From contig CAAGMP010000288.1 in assembly GCA_900771065.1 (NCBI GenBank), positions 1-19,338 on the forward strand: a stretch of 19,338 nt of DNA. The letters are read 5' to 3'. Shown piece by piece: positions 1-7,681 of this stretch. Below the pieces are notes generated by a model that ran no database searches, had not been told where the DNA came from, and saw only the letters and a program-made list of their open reading frames with translations. The position numbers and the translations under genes were made by a program. The first letter of the stretch is position 1, and each line of letters opens with the position of its first letter. Source of the stretch: an uncultured Acinetobacter sp. (GTDB taxonomy: Bacteria > Pseudomonadota > Gammaproteobacteria > Pseudomonadales > Moraxellaceae).

Positions 1-267
1 ACGATTGCCAAAGTGGCAGGTCAAAGTGCTGAAATGGGTTGGCAAACTTTTATTTCTTTTATGGCATTAATGAGCGTAAGCTTAGGTATTTTGAATTTAT
101 TGCCAATCCCAATGTTAGATGGTGGACATTTGGTTTATTATTTAGTAGAACTGATTCGAGGAAAACCAGTCTCTGAACAAATACAATTAGTTGGTTTAAA
201 AATTGGTATGATATTGCTTGGAAGTATGATGCTTCTGGCTTTATTTAATGACTTTATGCGCTTATAA
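1..267 (+). CDS. rseP: RseP site-2 intramembrane zinc metalloprotease, C-terminal fragment (cut by window start)
   Basis: Open from base 1 in frame 1 to a TAA at 265-267, so only the last 88 residues are present. RseP (RIP metalloprotease) cleaves anti-sigma factor RseA within the inner membrane during the envelope stress response and also clears signal-peptide remnants. The visible part begins TIAKVAGQSAEMG, continues into a membrane helix, and carries NLLPIPMLDGGHL, the LDG motif of site-2 proteases that supplies the third zinc ligand (Asp). A last hydrophobic helix (IGMILLGSMMLLALF) precedes a short cytoplasmic/periplasmic tail. The HExxH motif and PDZ domains would lie upstream of the window. 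The rseP-bamA-skp-lpxD-fabZ-lpxA order is the classical proteobacterial arrangement and supports the call. The stop lies 22 bases before the chosen bamA start, so the two are probably co-transcribed. Confidence 0.93.
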   Translation, partial: TIAKVAGQSAEMGWQTFISFMALMSVSLGILNLLPIPMLDGGHLVYYLVELIRGKPVSEQIQLVGLKIGMILLGSMMLLALFNDFMRL

Positions 268-289
268 AATTTAAATGGAACACACTGGC

Positions 290-2671
290 ATGCATCACAA
301 AAATCTTTTTATCCCATTAGCGCTGTGTAGTGCGATGATTGCTGTGCAGCAAGTACATGCGGCAGACGAATTTATTGTCCGCGATGTCAAAGTCAATGGG
401 CTTGTACGTTTGGTGCCAGAAAACATTCAATCCATGATTCCAATCAGTCGTGGTGAACGTGTTAATGATGCCACAATTTCAAATGCAATTCGTGCTTTAT
501 ATTCAACAGGTTTGTTTGATGATATTAAAGCATCTAACGAAAATGGCATTGTCGTTTTTCAAGTTGTTGAACGCCCAATTATTTCTAAAATTGAACTTAA
601 AGGAAATAAATTAATTCCGAAAGAAGCACTCGAAGAAGGCTTCAAAAAAATGGGTGTGGCTGAAGGAGAAGTTTTCCAAAAAGCATTAATTCAAAACTTA
701 GAAGCTGAATTGGAACAGCAATATATTCAACAAGGTCGTTATGATGCACAAATTCGTGTGATTGAAACACCACAACAAAATAACCGTGTAGCATTAACCG
801 TTGAATTTATTGAAGGTACACCTGCAAAAGTGGTCAACATTAACTTAATTGGTAATACCGTATTTACCGATCAAGAAATTAAAGATGCTTTTGTGATTAA
901 AGAAAAGACTTGGAGTTCAATTCTTTCAAGTAATGACAGTTATGCACGTGAAAAAATGTCTGCCAGTTTAGAAGCATTACGTGCAATGTATTTAAACAAA
1001 GGTTATATCAATTTTGATATTTTAAATTCAAACTTAAATTTAAGTGAAGATAAAAAAAGTATCTTTGTTGAAGTTGCTGTAAATGAAGGTCAACAATTTA
1101 AATTTGGTGATACTAAATTTTTAGGCGATGCTTTATTTAAACCTGAAGAATTAGAAGCACTTAAAATTTATAAAAATGGCGACACTTATTCACAAGCCAA
1201 AGTCGATGGCGTAAAACAACTGTTATTGCGTAAATATAGCAATGCAGGTTATTACTATGCCGATGTGAATGTTGTGCCACAAATTAACAATGAAACACAA
1301 TTAGTTGATTTAAATTATTATATTAATCCGGGGCAACAAGTTACGGTACGTCGTATTAATTTTGTTGGTAATACAAAAACCGATGACCAAGTATTACGTC
1401 GTGAAATGCGCCAAATGGAAGGTGCATTGGCAAGTAGCGAAAAAATTAATTTGTCTAAAGTGCGTTTAGAGCGTACAGGTTTCTTTAAAACGGTTGATAT
1501 TCAATCTGTTCGTGTACCAAATACACCAGACCAAGTCGATTTAAATGTTAATGTTGAAGAACAACAATCAGGTACAACTACACTAGCAGTTGGTTTCTCG
1601 CAAAGTGGTGGTGTGACTTTCCAAGCAGGTTTAAGTCAAACTAACTTCTTTGGTACAGGTAACAGTATTGGAATTGATTTATCACGTTCACAAACGCAAG
1701 ACTATTATAATTTAAGTGTTTTTGACCCGTATTTCACCATTGATGGGGTGAGTCGTGGTTATGACATGTATTATCGTAAAACTAAAATTGATAGTAACTA
1801 TAACGTAAATAACTATGTTACAGATAGTTTTGGTGGCGGTATTACCTTCGGTTATCCAATTGATGAAAACCAAAATATTAGTTTAGGTCTAAATATTGAT
1901 CAAACGGATGTGACGGCAGATAATGAATATGTTTCAGTCTATGTTCAAGACTATTTGCAAAAACATGGTGGTAATCGAAACAAAGGTTCGTATTTAACGT
2001 ATAACTTAAATTTAGGTTGGCAATACAATACCTTAAACCGTCCATTGTTTCCAACATCGGGCGTTTTGCATCGCGTGAATTTGAACGCAGCGATTCCAGG
2101 TAGTGATGTTGAATATCAAAAACTTACTTATGAAGCTCAAGCATTCTTACCATTGCCAAAAGACTTTGTTTTACGTGGTTATGGTAAATTAGGTTATGGT
2201 AATAAACTTCCATTCTATAACAATTTTTATGCAGGTGGTTTTGGGTCAGTACGTGGTTATGAAAATAGTACATTAGGACCGCGTTATGATGATGCACTTT
2301 ATGTTGCTAATAATCAAAAAGACCCAGATCCAGAGCCAGTGGGTGGTAACGCTTTAGTTCAATTTGGTACAGAATTAGTTTTACCTTTGCCATTTAAAGG
2401 CGATTGGACACGTCAAGTACGACCAGTCATTTTTGCTGAAGGTGGGCAAGTTTTTGATACAAAATGTAATATTTTGACCCAAGCTGACGCATATAAAAAA
2501 TGTCAAGATGACTATAAATTTGATTTGTCGAATCTGCGTTATAGCGTGGGTGTAGGCTTTACATGGATTACAATGATTGGACCATTGTCATTGAGTTATG
2601 CTTTCCCGCTGAATGATAAAGAGGGTGATCAAACCAAAAATGTCCAATTTGAAATTGGTCGTACATTCTAA
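290..2671 (+). CDS. bamA: Outer membrane protein assembly factor BamA (Omp85)
   Basis: BamA is the essential barrel of the BAM complex, which folds beta-barrel proteins into the outer membrane. I start at ATG 290 (793 aa) rather than the in-frame ATG 275. A GGAA sits 9 bases before 290, nothing resembling a Shine-Dalgarno precedes 275, and starting at 290 gives a clean signal peptide, MHHKNLF then a hydrophobic stretch and cleavage after VHA at residue 24. Residues about 25-420 form the POTRA repeats (repeated GN-type turns such as LKGNK, LIGNT, FVGNT). The remainder is the 16-strand barrel, with the VRGY loop-6 motif near residue 654 and a terminal Phe in FEIGRTF. Two cysteines (about 726 and 738) lie in a late extracellular loop. 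From memory, A. baumannii BamA has a longer cysteine-bearing insertion in a mid-barrel loop that is missing here (after VQDYLQKHGG). Confidence 0.97.
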   Translation: MHHKNLFIPLALCSAMIAVQQVHAADEFIVRDVKVNGLVRLVPENIQSMIPISRGERVNDATISNAIRALYSTGLFDDIKASNENGIVVFQVVERPIISKIELKGNKLIPKEALEEGFKKMGVAEGEVFQKALIQNLEAELEQQYIQQGRYDAQIRVIETPQQNNRVALTVEFIEGTPAKVVNINLIGNTVFTDQEIKDAFVIKEKTWSSILSSNDSYAREKMSASLEALRAMYLNKGYINFDILNSNLNLSEDKKSIFVEVAVNEGQQFKFGDTKFLGDALFKPEELEALKIYKNGDTYSQAKVDGVKQLLLRKYSNAGYYYADVNVVPQINNETQLVDLNYYINPGQQVTVRRINFVGNTKTDDQVLRREMRQMEGALASSEKINLSKVRLERTGFFKTVDIQSVRVPNTPDQVDLNVNVEEQQSGTTTLAVGFSQSGGVTFQAGLSQTNFFGTGNSIGIDLSRSQTQDYYNLSVFDPYFTIDGVSRGYDMYYRKTKIDSNYNVNNYVTDSFGGGITFGYPIDENQNISLGLNIDQTDVTADNEYVSVYVQDYLQKHGGNRNKGSYLTYNLNLGWQYNTLNRPLFPTSGVLHRVNLNAAIPGSDVEYQKLTYEAQAFLPLPKDFVLRGYGKLGYGNKLPFYNNFYAGGFGSVRGYENSTLGPRYDDALYVANNQKDPDPEPVGGNALVQFGTELVLPLPFKGDWTRQVRPVIFAEGGQVFDTKCNILTQADAYKKCQDDYKFDLSNLRYSVGVGFTWITMIGPLSLSYAFPLNDKEGDQTKNVQFEIGRTF

Positions 2672-2685
2672 AACGAAATTGCAAG

Positions 2686-2701
2686 ATAGGAATAGAACAT
2701 G
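2686..2701 (+). promoter_or_regulatory. Ribosome-binding site of skp
   Basis: AGGAA at 2688-2692 stands about six bases before ATG 2699, in the 27-base gap after bamA. It fixes the skp start and is one of the few clear Shine-Dalgarno sequences in this cluster. Confidence 0.6.
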
Positions 2702-3190
2702 AAAAAATTTGCCCTCGGATTGGTACTAGGTTTATCAACTGTTGCTGCACAAGCAGCAAGCTATGCTGTGGTTGATATTGAAACCGTATTGAAAAATAGT
2801 ACTTATGTAACACAACAACGTGCTGCTTTAGAGCAAAATTTAAAGCCACAAACAACACAAATTAATGAGTTGCAAAAAGAATTAGCTGCTTTGCAACAAA
2901 AAGCAAATACATCAACTAAGTTAAGTGATGCTGAAAAACAAAAAATTTCAGCTGAATTTGACAGTAAAGTGCAACGTTTGACTAAATTGGAACAAGAAAC
3001 CCAAGCCAAAGCGCAAGCTTTTATGCAAACAACCAATAACACCATTGAAACGCGTGTTAAAACAGCCGCTGAACAATTACGTCAAGAAAATAAGTTGGAT
3101 ATTGTACTAAACAAAAATGCTGCGTTTGCTTACGATCCAAAAGCAGATTTGACTGACAAAATGATTCAAAAAATTAACGCAATGAAGTAA
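2699..3190 (+). CDS. skp: Periplasmic chaperone Skp/OmpH
   Basis: Skp (OmpH family) is a trimeric, jellyfish-shaped periplasmic chaperone that holds unfolded outer-membrane proteins on their way to BamA. The 163-aa product starts with a typical Sec signal peptide (MKKFALGLVLGLSTVAAQA, cleavage before ASYAVVD). YAVVDIETVL forms the start of the trimerisation core. Residues about 38-115 are charged, Gln/Lys/Glu-rich and alanine-spaced, as expected for the long coiled-coil tentacles. The end returns to the core strand (LDIVLNKNAAFAY), a family signature. Length matches the usual 160-175 aa. It lies directly behind bamA and 3 bases before lpxD, so the client carrier and the assembly machine are made from one message. 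Confidence 0.93.
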   Translation: MKKFALGLVLGLSTVAAQAASYAVVDIETVLKNSTYVTQQRAALEQNLKPQTTQINELQKELAALQQKANTSTKLSDAEKQKISAEFDSKVQRLTKLEQETQAKAQAFMQTTNNTIETRVKTAAEQLRQENKLDIVLNKNAAFAYDPKADLTDKMIQKINAMK

Positions 3191-3193
3191 CGA

Positions 3194-4267
3194 ATGAACG
3201 CTTCCAATTTTACTTTACATGATTTAGCACAAGTTGTTGGTGGTCAATGCGTTGGACAAGCTGATTTAGTGATTGCTAAATTGGCAAGTCTTGAGCATGC
3301 GACACAACATGATCTTTCTTTTGTGAATGCTGAAAAGCATTTAACTCAAGCCAAACAATCTAAAGCTGCTGCACTGATTGTCACTGCTGCTTTGCAAGCA
3401 CAATTAGATTCACATCAGCATTTTATTGTGGTGGATAATCCGTATCTTGCATTTGCAACTTTGACCCATGTTTTTGAAAAAAAACCAAATCGGGTTGGAA
3501 TTGAACATACGGCACAAATTCATCCTTCTGCGATCATTGCTGAAAATGCTTACATTGGTCATTATGTGGTGATTGGCGAAGGTTGTATTGTTGGTGATCA
3601 TACTGTAATTCAAGCACATAGTGTATTAGATGATCAAGTTGTTGTTGGACAGTCTTGTTTTATTGATTCACATATCACCATTACAGGTCAAAGTAAAATT
3701 GGCGATCGTGTACGCATTCACGCCAATACAGTCATTGGCAGTGAAGGATTTGGTTTTGCACCATATCAAGGTCAATGGCATCGTATTGCACAATTAGGTT
3801 CAGTACAAATTGGAAATAACGTACGAATAGGCTCAAATTGCAGTATTGATCGTGGTGCATTAGATGACACTATTTTAGAAGATGGAGTCATTATTGATAA
3901 TCTTGTGCAAATCGCACATAACGTCAAAATTGGTGAAAATACCGCTATTGCTGCAAAGTCCGCTATTGCAGGAAGTACTACAATTGGCAAAAACTGTATC
4001 CTTGCAGGTGCAGTTGGGGTCGCAGGGCATCTTAATATTACCGATAATGTGACATTGACAGGAATGTCAATGGTCACAAATTCTATTTTAGAAGCAGGAA
4101 CTTATTCTTCGGGAACAGGTATTTTTCCAAATTCACAGTGGAAAAGAACCGTAGTTCGTCTAAGACAATTAGCAGATGTGCCATTGACCCAACTTGCTAA
4201 AAAAATAGATCATATGCAGTCTCAAGTAGAACTGCTTGAATCTAATCTTAATAAATTGCGTAAATAG
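3194..4267 (+). CDS. lpxD: UDP-3-O-(3-hydroxyacyl)glucosamine N-acyltransferase LpxD
   Basis: LpxD performs the third step of lipid A synthesis, moving a 3-hydroxyacyl chain from acyl-ACP to the 2-amino group of UDP-3-O-acylglucosamine, in the cytoplasm. The 357-aa protein has the LpxD N-terminal uridine-binding domain (about 1-100, with LSFVNAEKH), then a left-handed parallel beta-helix of hexapeptide repeats (about 104-320). The general-base histidine lies in IAHNVKIG (H242 by my count, equivalent to His239 of E. coli). The sequence GSEGFGFAPYQGQWHRI that precedes it is also characteristic. A C-terminal helix (about 325-357, LAKKIDHMQSQVELLESNL) would bind ACP. Only 3 bases separate it from the skp stop, and the Shine-Dalgarno is weak, so translation is likely coupled. 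Confidence 0.96.
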   Translation: MNASNFTLHDLAQVVGGQCVGQADLVIAKLASLEHATQHDLSFVNAEKHLTQAKQSKAAALIVTAALQAQLDSHQHFIVVDNPYLAFATLTHVFEKKPNRVGIEHTAQIHPSAIIAENAYIGHYVVIGEGCIVGDHTVIQAHSVLDDQVVVGQSCFIDSHITITGQSKIGDRVRIHANTVIGSEGFGFAPYQGQWHRIAQLGSVQIGNNVRIGSNCSIDRGALDDTILEDGVIIDNLVQIAHNVKIGENTAIAAKSAIAGSTTIGKNCILAGAVGVAGHLNITDNVTLTGMSMVTNSILEAGTYSSGTGIFPNSQWKRTVVRLRQLADVPLTQLAKKIDHMQSQVELLESNLNKLRK

Positions 4268-4270
4268 AAT

Positions 4271-4750
4271 ATGATGACAGAGTCGAATTTACCAGCGTTT
4301 ACCAAGCCTGAGTTGCCTTTAAATATTCAACAAATTCGTGAATATTTGCCACATCGCTATCCATTTTTATTGGTTGATCGTGTGACTGAGGTGGATGAAA
4401 ATACAATCGTTGGATATAAAAATGTCACAATTAATGAAGAATTTCTTCAGGGGCATTTTCCAACTTATCCAATTATGCCAGGCGTGTTAATTGTGGAAGC
4501 TTTAGCGCAAATTTCTGGTATTCTTGGTTTTATTTTGAACGATCAGAAGCCAACTGAAGGATCTTTATTCCTTTTTGCGGGTGCAGAACGTGTTAGATTT
4601 AAAAAACAAGTGGTTGCAGGCGACCAACTCGTATTAAAATCTGAGTTGGTAATGCAAAAACGCGGCATTTACAAATATCAATGTACTGCAAGCGTCGATG
4701 GCATTGTTGCAGCAACCGCGGAAATTATGATTTCGCACCAAAAAGTATAG
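4271..4750 (+). CDS. fabZ: 3-hydroxyacyl-[ACP] dehydratase FabZ
   Basis: FabZ dehydrates (3R)-hydroxyacyl-ACP in fatty-acid elongation and so competes with LpxA and LpxD for the same substrate, which explains why it sits between them. The 159-aa product is a single hot-dog fold. Catalytic His is in LPHRYPFLLVDRV (H28) and catalytic Glu in GHFPTYPIMPGVLIVEALAQ (E76); both motifs are intact. Two adjacent ATG codons (4271 and 4274) are equally possible as start and neither has a convincing Shine-Dalgarno. The gene begins 3 bases after the lpxD stop and ends 7 bases before lpxA. Confidence 0.96.
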   Translation: MMTESNLPAFTKPELPLNIQQIREYLPHRYPFLLVDRVTEVDENTIVGYKNVTINEEFLQGHFPTYPIMPGVLIVEALAQISGILGFILNDQKPTEGSLFLFAGAERVRFKKQVVAGDQLVLKSELVMQKRGIYKYQCTASVDGIVAATAEIMISHQKV

Positions 4751-4757
4751 AGTAGGC

Positions 4758-5546
4758 ATGAGCAATACCAATTTAATTCACCCAACCGCTTTAATTGATG
4801 CTTCGGCAATTATTGCTTCCGATGTGCAAATTGGACCATATTGTATCATTGGACCAAATGTGACAATTGCCGAGGGAACGAAACTACATTCGCATGTTGT
4901 GATTGGCGGATTTACCCGAATTGGAAAATTTAATGAAATTTTCCAGTTCGCAAGTGTTGGCGAAGTTTGCCAAGACTTAAAGTATAAAGGTGAAGAAACT
5001 TGGTTAGAAATTGGTGATTACAATATCATTCGCGAGCATTGTAGTTTACATCGTGGCACAGTCCAAGATCATGGCTTAACTAAAATTGGCAGCCATAATT
5101 TATTAATGGTCAATACACATATCGCACATGACTGTATGGTGGGTGATCATAATATTTTTGCCAATAATGTTGGCGTTGCAGGACATGTTCACGTTGGAAA
5201 CTATGTGGTGGTCGGTGGTAACTCTGGTATTCATCAATTTTGTAAAATTGCTTCGTACAGTATGATTGGTGGTGCATCATTAATTTTAAAAGATGTGCCT
5301 GCTTATGTCATGGTTTCGGGTAATCCAGCACATGCTGTTGCCATGAATATTGAAGGAATGCGTCGTAAAGGTTGGTCTAAAGACGTTATTCAAGGTTTGC
5401 GTGATGCATTTAAATTGATTTATAAATCAGGTTTAACCACAGAAGAAGCAATTCAAAAGATTCAAGCGGATATTTTACCACAAGTTCAAGAAGCACAACT
5501 TTTGATTGATTCTTTACAACAATCTACACGTGGCATTATTCGTTAA
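4758..5546 (+). CDS. lpxA: Acyl-ACP--UDP-N-acetylglucosamine O-acyltransferase LpxA
   Basis: LpxA catalyses the first, reversible step of lipid A synthesis: transfer of a 3-hydroxyacyl group to the 3-OH of UDP-GlcNAc. The 262-aa chain matches the family length. Hexapeptide repeats run from about 5 to 190, with the catalytic His in NTHIAHDC (H124, equivalent to E. coli His125). The C-terminal helical domain ends in STRGIIR, almost the same as the E. coli terminus. At the acyl-chain ruler position (E. coli Gly173) this protein has glycine (G172 in SMIGGAS), which by comparison points to a longer chain than the C10 chosen by Pseudomonas aeruginosa. A GAGTAGG sequence precedes the ATG. It is the last gene of the cluster; lpxB does not follow. 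Confidence 0.96.
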   Translation: MSNTNLIHPTALIDASAIIASDVQIGPYCIIGPNVTIAEGTKLHSHVVIGGFTRIGKFNEIFQFASVGEVCQDLKYKGEETWLEIGDYNIIREHCSLHRGTVQDHGLTKIGSHNLLMVNTHIAHDCMVGDHNIFANNVGVAGHVHVGNYVVVGGNSGIHQFCKIASYSMIGGASLILKDVPAYVMVSGNPAHAVAMNIEGMRRKGWSKDVIQGLRDAFKLIYKSGLTTEEAIQKIQADILPQVQEAQLLIDSLQQSTRGIIR

Positions 5547-5550
5547 AACC

Positions 5551-5577
5551 AAGCCATTCTTCGGAATGGCTTTTTTT
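5551..5577 (+). terminator. Intrinsic terminator after lpxA with UUCG tetraloop
   Basis: A perfect 9-bp stem (AAGCCATTC / GAATGGCTT, 5551-5559 and 5564-5572) closes the loop TTCG between C and G, the extra-stable cUUCGg tetraloop, and is followed by an unbroken T tract to 5577. It begins 5 bases after the lpxA stop and ends 2 bases before the convergent ktrB stop. On the minus strand the hairpin is followed only by GGTTTT, so it should act mainly on lpxA transcripts and less well on ktrB. Confidence 0.93.
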
Positions 5578-5578
5578 A

Positions 5579-6898
5579 TTAGCCAATTTGAATTTCAGTT
5601 TCTGAATGTTGAATGCGACTTTTCTTTGGTGTCGCAATTAAATAAGCTAGAGTTAAAGGTCCTAGCCGTCCAGAAAACATCAGTAATATCAATATAAATA
5701 AACTGCTTGGTTGCAGTTGTTCTGTAATACCACGTGATAAACCAACTGTGCAAGCAGCAGAAATTGTTTCAAATAATAAATCAATAAACTGTTGTTTGGG
5801 TTCTAAAATTAATAAAGCAAACAAACCCATAAAAATAACACTGCCTGTTAGAAATATCACGCCAAGCGCTTTAAAAGTGGTTTTTTTTGGTACAGCATAA
5901 TTGAAAATGCGAACTTCATCGCTGCGACGTAAAAAAGCGATTACACTTAATACTACAATAATAAATGTACCTACTTTAATTCCACCTGCTGTGCTCAGTG
6001 AACCGCCACCAATAAACATTAATAACATGGTCAATAAAGTAGATGCTGAAGTCATGTCTGCCAAATTCAGGCTATTAAAACCAGATGAACGTGGAACAGT
6101 GGCTTGGAACCATGCGTTGAGTGCTTGATCACCAATTGACATTGGAGCAAGGGTCAGTGGATTTGATGCTTCTAAAATCCAAATACATAAAAAAGCAATT
6201 GAATTCAGTCCTATAATCGTCAATAAAATTAATTTACTATTCGCAGATAATTTCTTCCAATTTTTGTGTTTTTTAATGTCCATTAATACCATAAAGCCAA
6301 CTCCACCAATAATGTAGAGCATACTAATGGTTAACGTAATAAAATATTGCCCCGAAAAGCTCATTAAACTATTGGGAAATAATGAAAATCCACCGTTATT
6401 GAATGCTGAAATGCTATAAAAGGCAGCATAAAATACAGCATGATGAAAATCGTAATCTTCCATCCATGCAAGTGTTAAAATAATTGTACCTACTAATTCA
6501 AAAAATAAAGAATATAAAAATACGGCTTTAATTGTGCTAGAAACTTTGGCAAGGCTGGTTTCACCAATATTTTCTTGAATGCCAATTTGATTTTTTAATC
6601 CTAATTTGGGTGAAAGATTGAGTGCAGCTAAAATAGCAAAAGTCATAAAACCTAAGCCACCGCATTGTAAGAGCAACATGATGATGATTTTGCCAAAAAG
6701 CGTAAAAGAAGCACCAATATTGACGACAGATAAACCAGTAATGGTGACAGCCGAAGTCGCTGTAAATAAAGCGTTTAGCCAACTTAAATCACCATGATGT
6801 GCAAAAGGAAGTTTAAGTAATGCCGTTCCAAGCAAAATTAAGCTTAAAAAACCTAAAGCCAATAAACTAGGGGGGCTTAAATTAATGGTTTTTTTCAT
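5579..6898 (-). CDS. ktrB: KtrB/TrkH-family potassium transporter membrane subunit
   Basis: This is the ion-conducting subunit of a Ktr/Trk K+ uptake system in the inner membrane. The 439-aa chain shows the four-fold M1-P-M2 plan of the SKT superfamily, with one filter motif per repeat: TITGLS (52-57), NNGGF (167-171), RSSGF (270-274) and TVGLS (384-388). The loop GGGSLSTAGGIKVG (297-310), in the middle of the third repeat's M2, is the intramembrane gate known from KtrB/TrkH. The length fits KtrB better than the longer TrkH of enterobacteria (about 480 aa), which has extra N-terminal helices. The gene begins 12 bases after its regulatory partner on the same strand. An annotation simply as TrkH family would also be correct; KtrB is my inference from length and from the single-RCK partner. 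Confidence 0.9.
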   Translation of the reverse strand: MKKTINLSPPSLLALGFLSLILLGTALLKLPFAHHGDLSWLNALFTATSAVTITGLSVVNIGASFTLFGKIIIMLLLQCGGLGFMTFAILAALNLSPKLGLKNQIGIQENIGETSLAKVSSTIKAVFLYSLFFELVGTIILTLAWMEDYDFHHAVFYAAFYSISAFNNGGFSLFPNSLMSFSGQYFITLTISMLYIIGGVGFMVLMDIKKHKNWKKLSANSKLILLTIIGLNSIAFLCIWILEASNPLTLAPMSIGDQALNAWFQATVPRSSGFNSLNLADMTSASTLLTMLLMFIGGGSLSTAGGIKVGTFIIVVLSVIAFLRRSDEVRIFNYAVPKKTTFKALGVIFLTGSVIFMGLFALLILEPKQQFIDLLFETISAACTVGLSRGITEQLQPSSLFILILLMFSGRLGPLTLAYLIATPKKSRIQHSETEIQIG

Positions 6899-6910
6899 TT
6901 TTCACCTAAT

Positions 6911-7564
6911 TTACGCTTTAAAGTAACGTGACAAGTGAAGTAAATCTTGGTGTAATCCTTCTAAAATTAAAATATCTTTTTCTTGTAAAATTAAGTTAGG
7001 ATCAATGAAATATTGAACTGTATTTTCACGTTTATGCAAAATGGTTTTAATATTTGGCGCATGATCCATCAGTTGATGAAATCGTTCACCTTGTAAGATT
7101 TTTGGAATTTCTACTTTCACAATATAGTGATTATCACCTAAAATCATATAGCGGCTAACCATTGGATAACTTAATGATTGGGCAATACGTATTCCCATAT
7201 CTTCTTCAGGGTGAATAATTTTTTTTATCCCTAAATGGGTCAAAATCATATGATGTGAAGCCGATTTTGCTTTAACCCATATTTTTTCAATTCCCATATT
7301 TCTTAAATGTAGTACACATAAAATACTCGCTTCAATATCATCACCAATTGCCACCACTACAGCTTCACATTGTTGTAAATTTAATTCTTGTAAAACATGT
7401 TCATCGGTTGCATCTGCAATAACAGCATGGGTAATTTGATCGGCTACATTTTCAACATATTTTTTTTCACTATCAATGCCAATGACTTCATGATTAAGGC
7501 GGATTAATTCTTTTGCAACGGTTGCACCAAAACTACCTAAACCTACAACTGCAAAAAGTGCCAT
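6911..7564 (-). CDS. ktrA: KtrA/TrkA-family RCK gating subunit of the potassium transporter
   Basis: KtrA forms a cytoplasmic octameric ring that gates KtrB in response to nucleotide. The 217-aa chain contains one RCK_N Rossmann domain (about 1-125) with the GLGSFG glycine motif at 8-13 and the acidic residue after strand 2 (GIDSEKK, D31), suited to NAD(H) or ATP/ADP binding. An RCK_C domain follows (about 135-217). E. coli TrkA carries two such units in one chain, so a single unit points to the Ktr type. The start ATG is preceded by a purine-rich GAGCGAGCTGAAG stretch. It is the first gene of the ktrAB operon and has a plausible promoter at 7597-7624. Confidence 0.9.
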   Translation of the reverse strand: MALFAVVGLGSFGATVAKELIRLNHEVIGIDSEKKYVENVADQITHAVIADATDEHVLQELNLQQCEAVVVAIGDDIEASILCVLHLRNMGIEKIWVKAKSASHHMILTHLGIKKIIHPEEDMGIRIAQSLSYPMVSRYMILGDNHYIVKVEIPKILQGERFHQLMDHAPNIKTILHKRENTVQYFIDPNLILQEKDILILEGLHQDLLHLSRYFKA

Positions 7565-7596
7565 TGCTTCAGCTCGCTCAAGTTTTATTTTGTTTT

Positions 7597-7624
7597 ATCA
7601 TAGCTGAAATTTTGTATGTGAAAA
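7597..7624 (-). promoter_or_regulatory. Candidate sigma-70 promoter of ktrAB
   Basis: On the minus strand TTTTCA (7624-7619) and TATGAT (7602-7597) are separated by 16 bases, matching the consensus at 4/6 and 5/6. The -10 lies 32 bases upstream of the ktrA ATG. The site also lies just after the ilvA terminator, which supports an independent start for ktrAB. It rests on hexamer matching in AT-rich DNA only. Confidence 0.4.
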
Positions 7625-7633
7625 TGAAGTTAC

Positions 7634-7666
7634 AAAAAATAATAAAGCCCGTAATTATACGGGCTT
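7634..7666 (-). terminator. Intrinsic terminator of ilvA
   Basis: A 9-bp perfect stem, AAGCCCGTA / TACGGGCTT (7645-7653 and 7658-7666), has a four-base loop. Read on the minus strand it is followed by TTTATTATTTTTTG, a T-rich release tract. It starts 16 bases after the ilvA stop and separates ilvA from ktrAB on the same strand. Confidence 0.88.
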
Positions 7667-7681
7667 AGCGGTGCTGAAAAA

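Noticed and set aside
275..289. Upstream ATG for BamA that adds MEHTG before the signal peptide
   Set aside because: No Shine-Dalgarno precedes it, whereas ATG 290 has GGAA at the right distance and gives a normal signal peptide.
5506..5697. 63-codon open frame crossing the end of lpxA, the terminator and the start of the convergent ktrB
   Set aside because: It overlaps two well-supported genes and a terminator hairpin, has no ribosome-binding site, and resembles no family.
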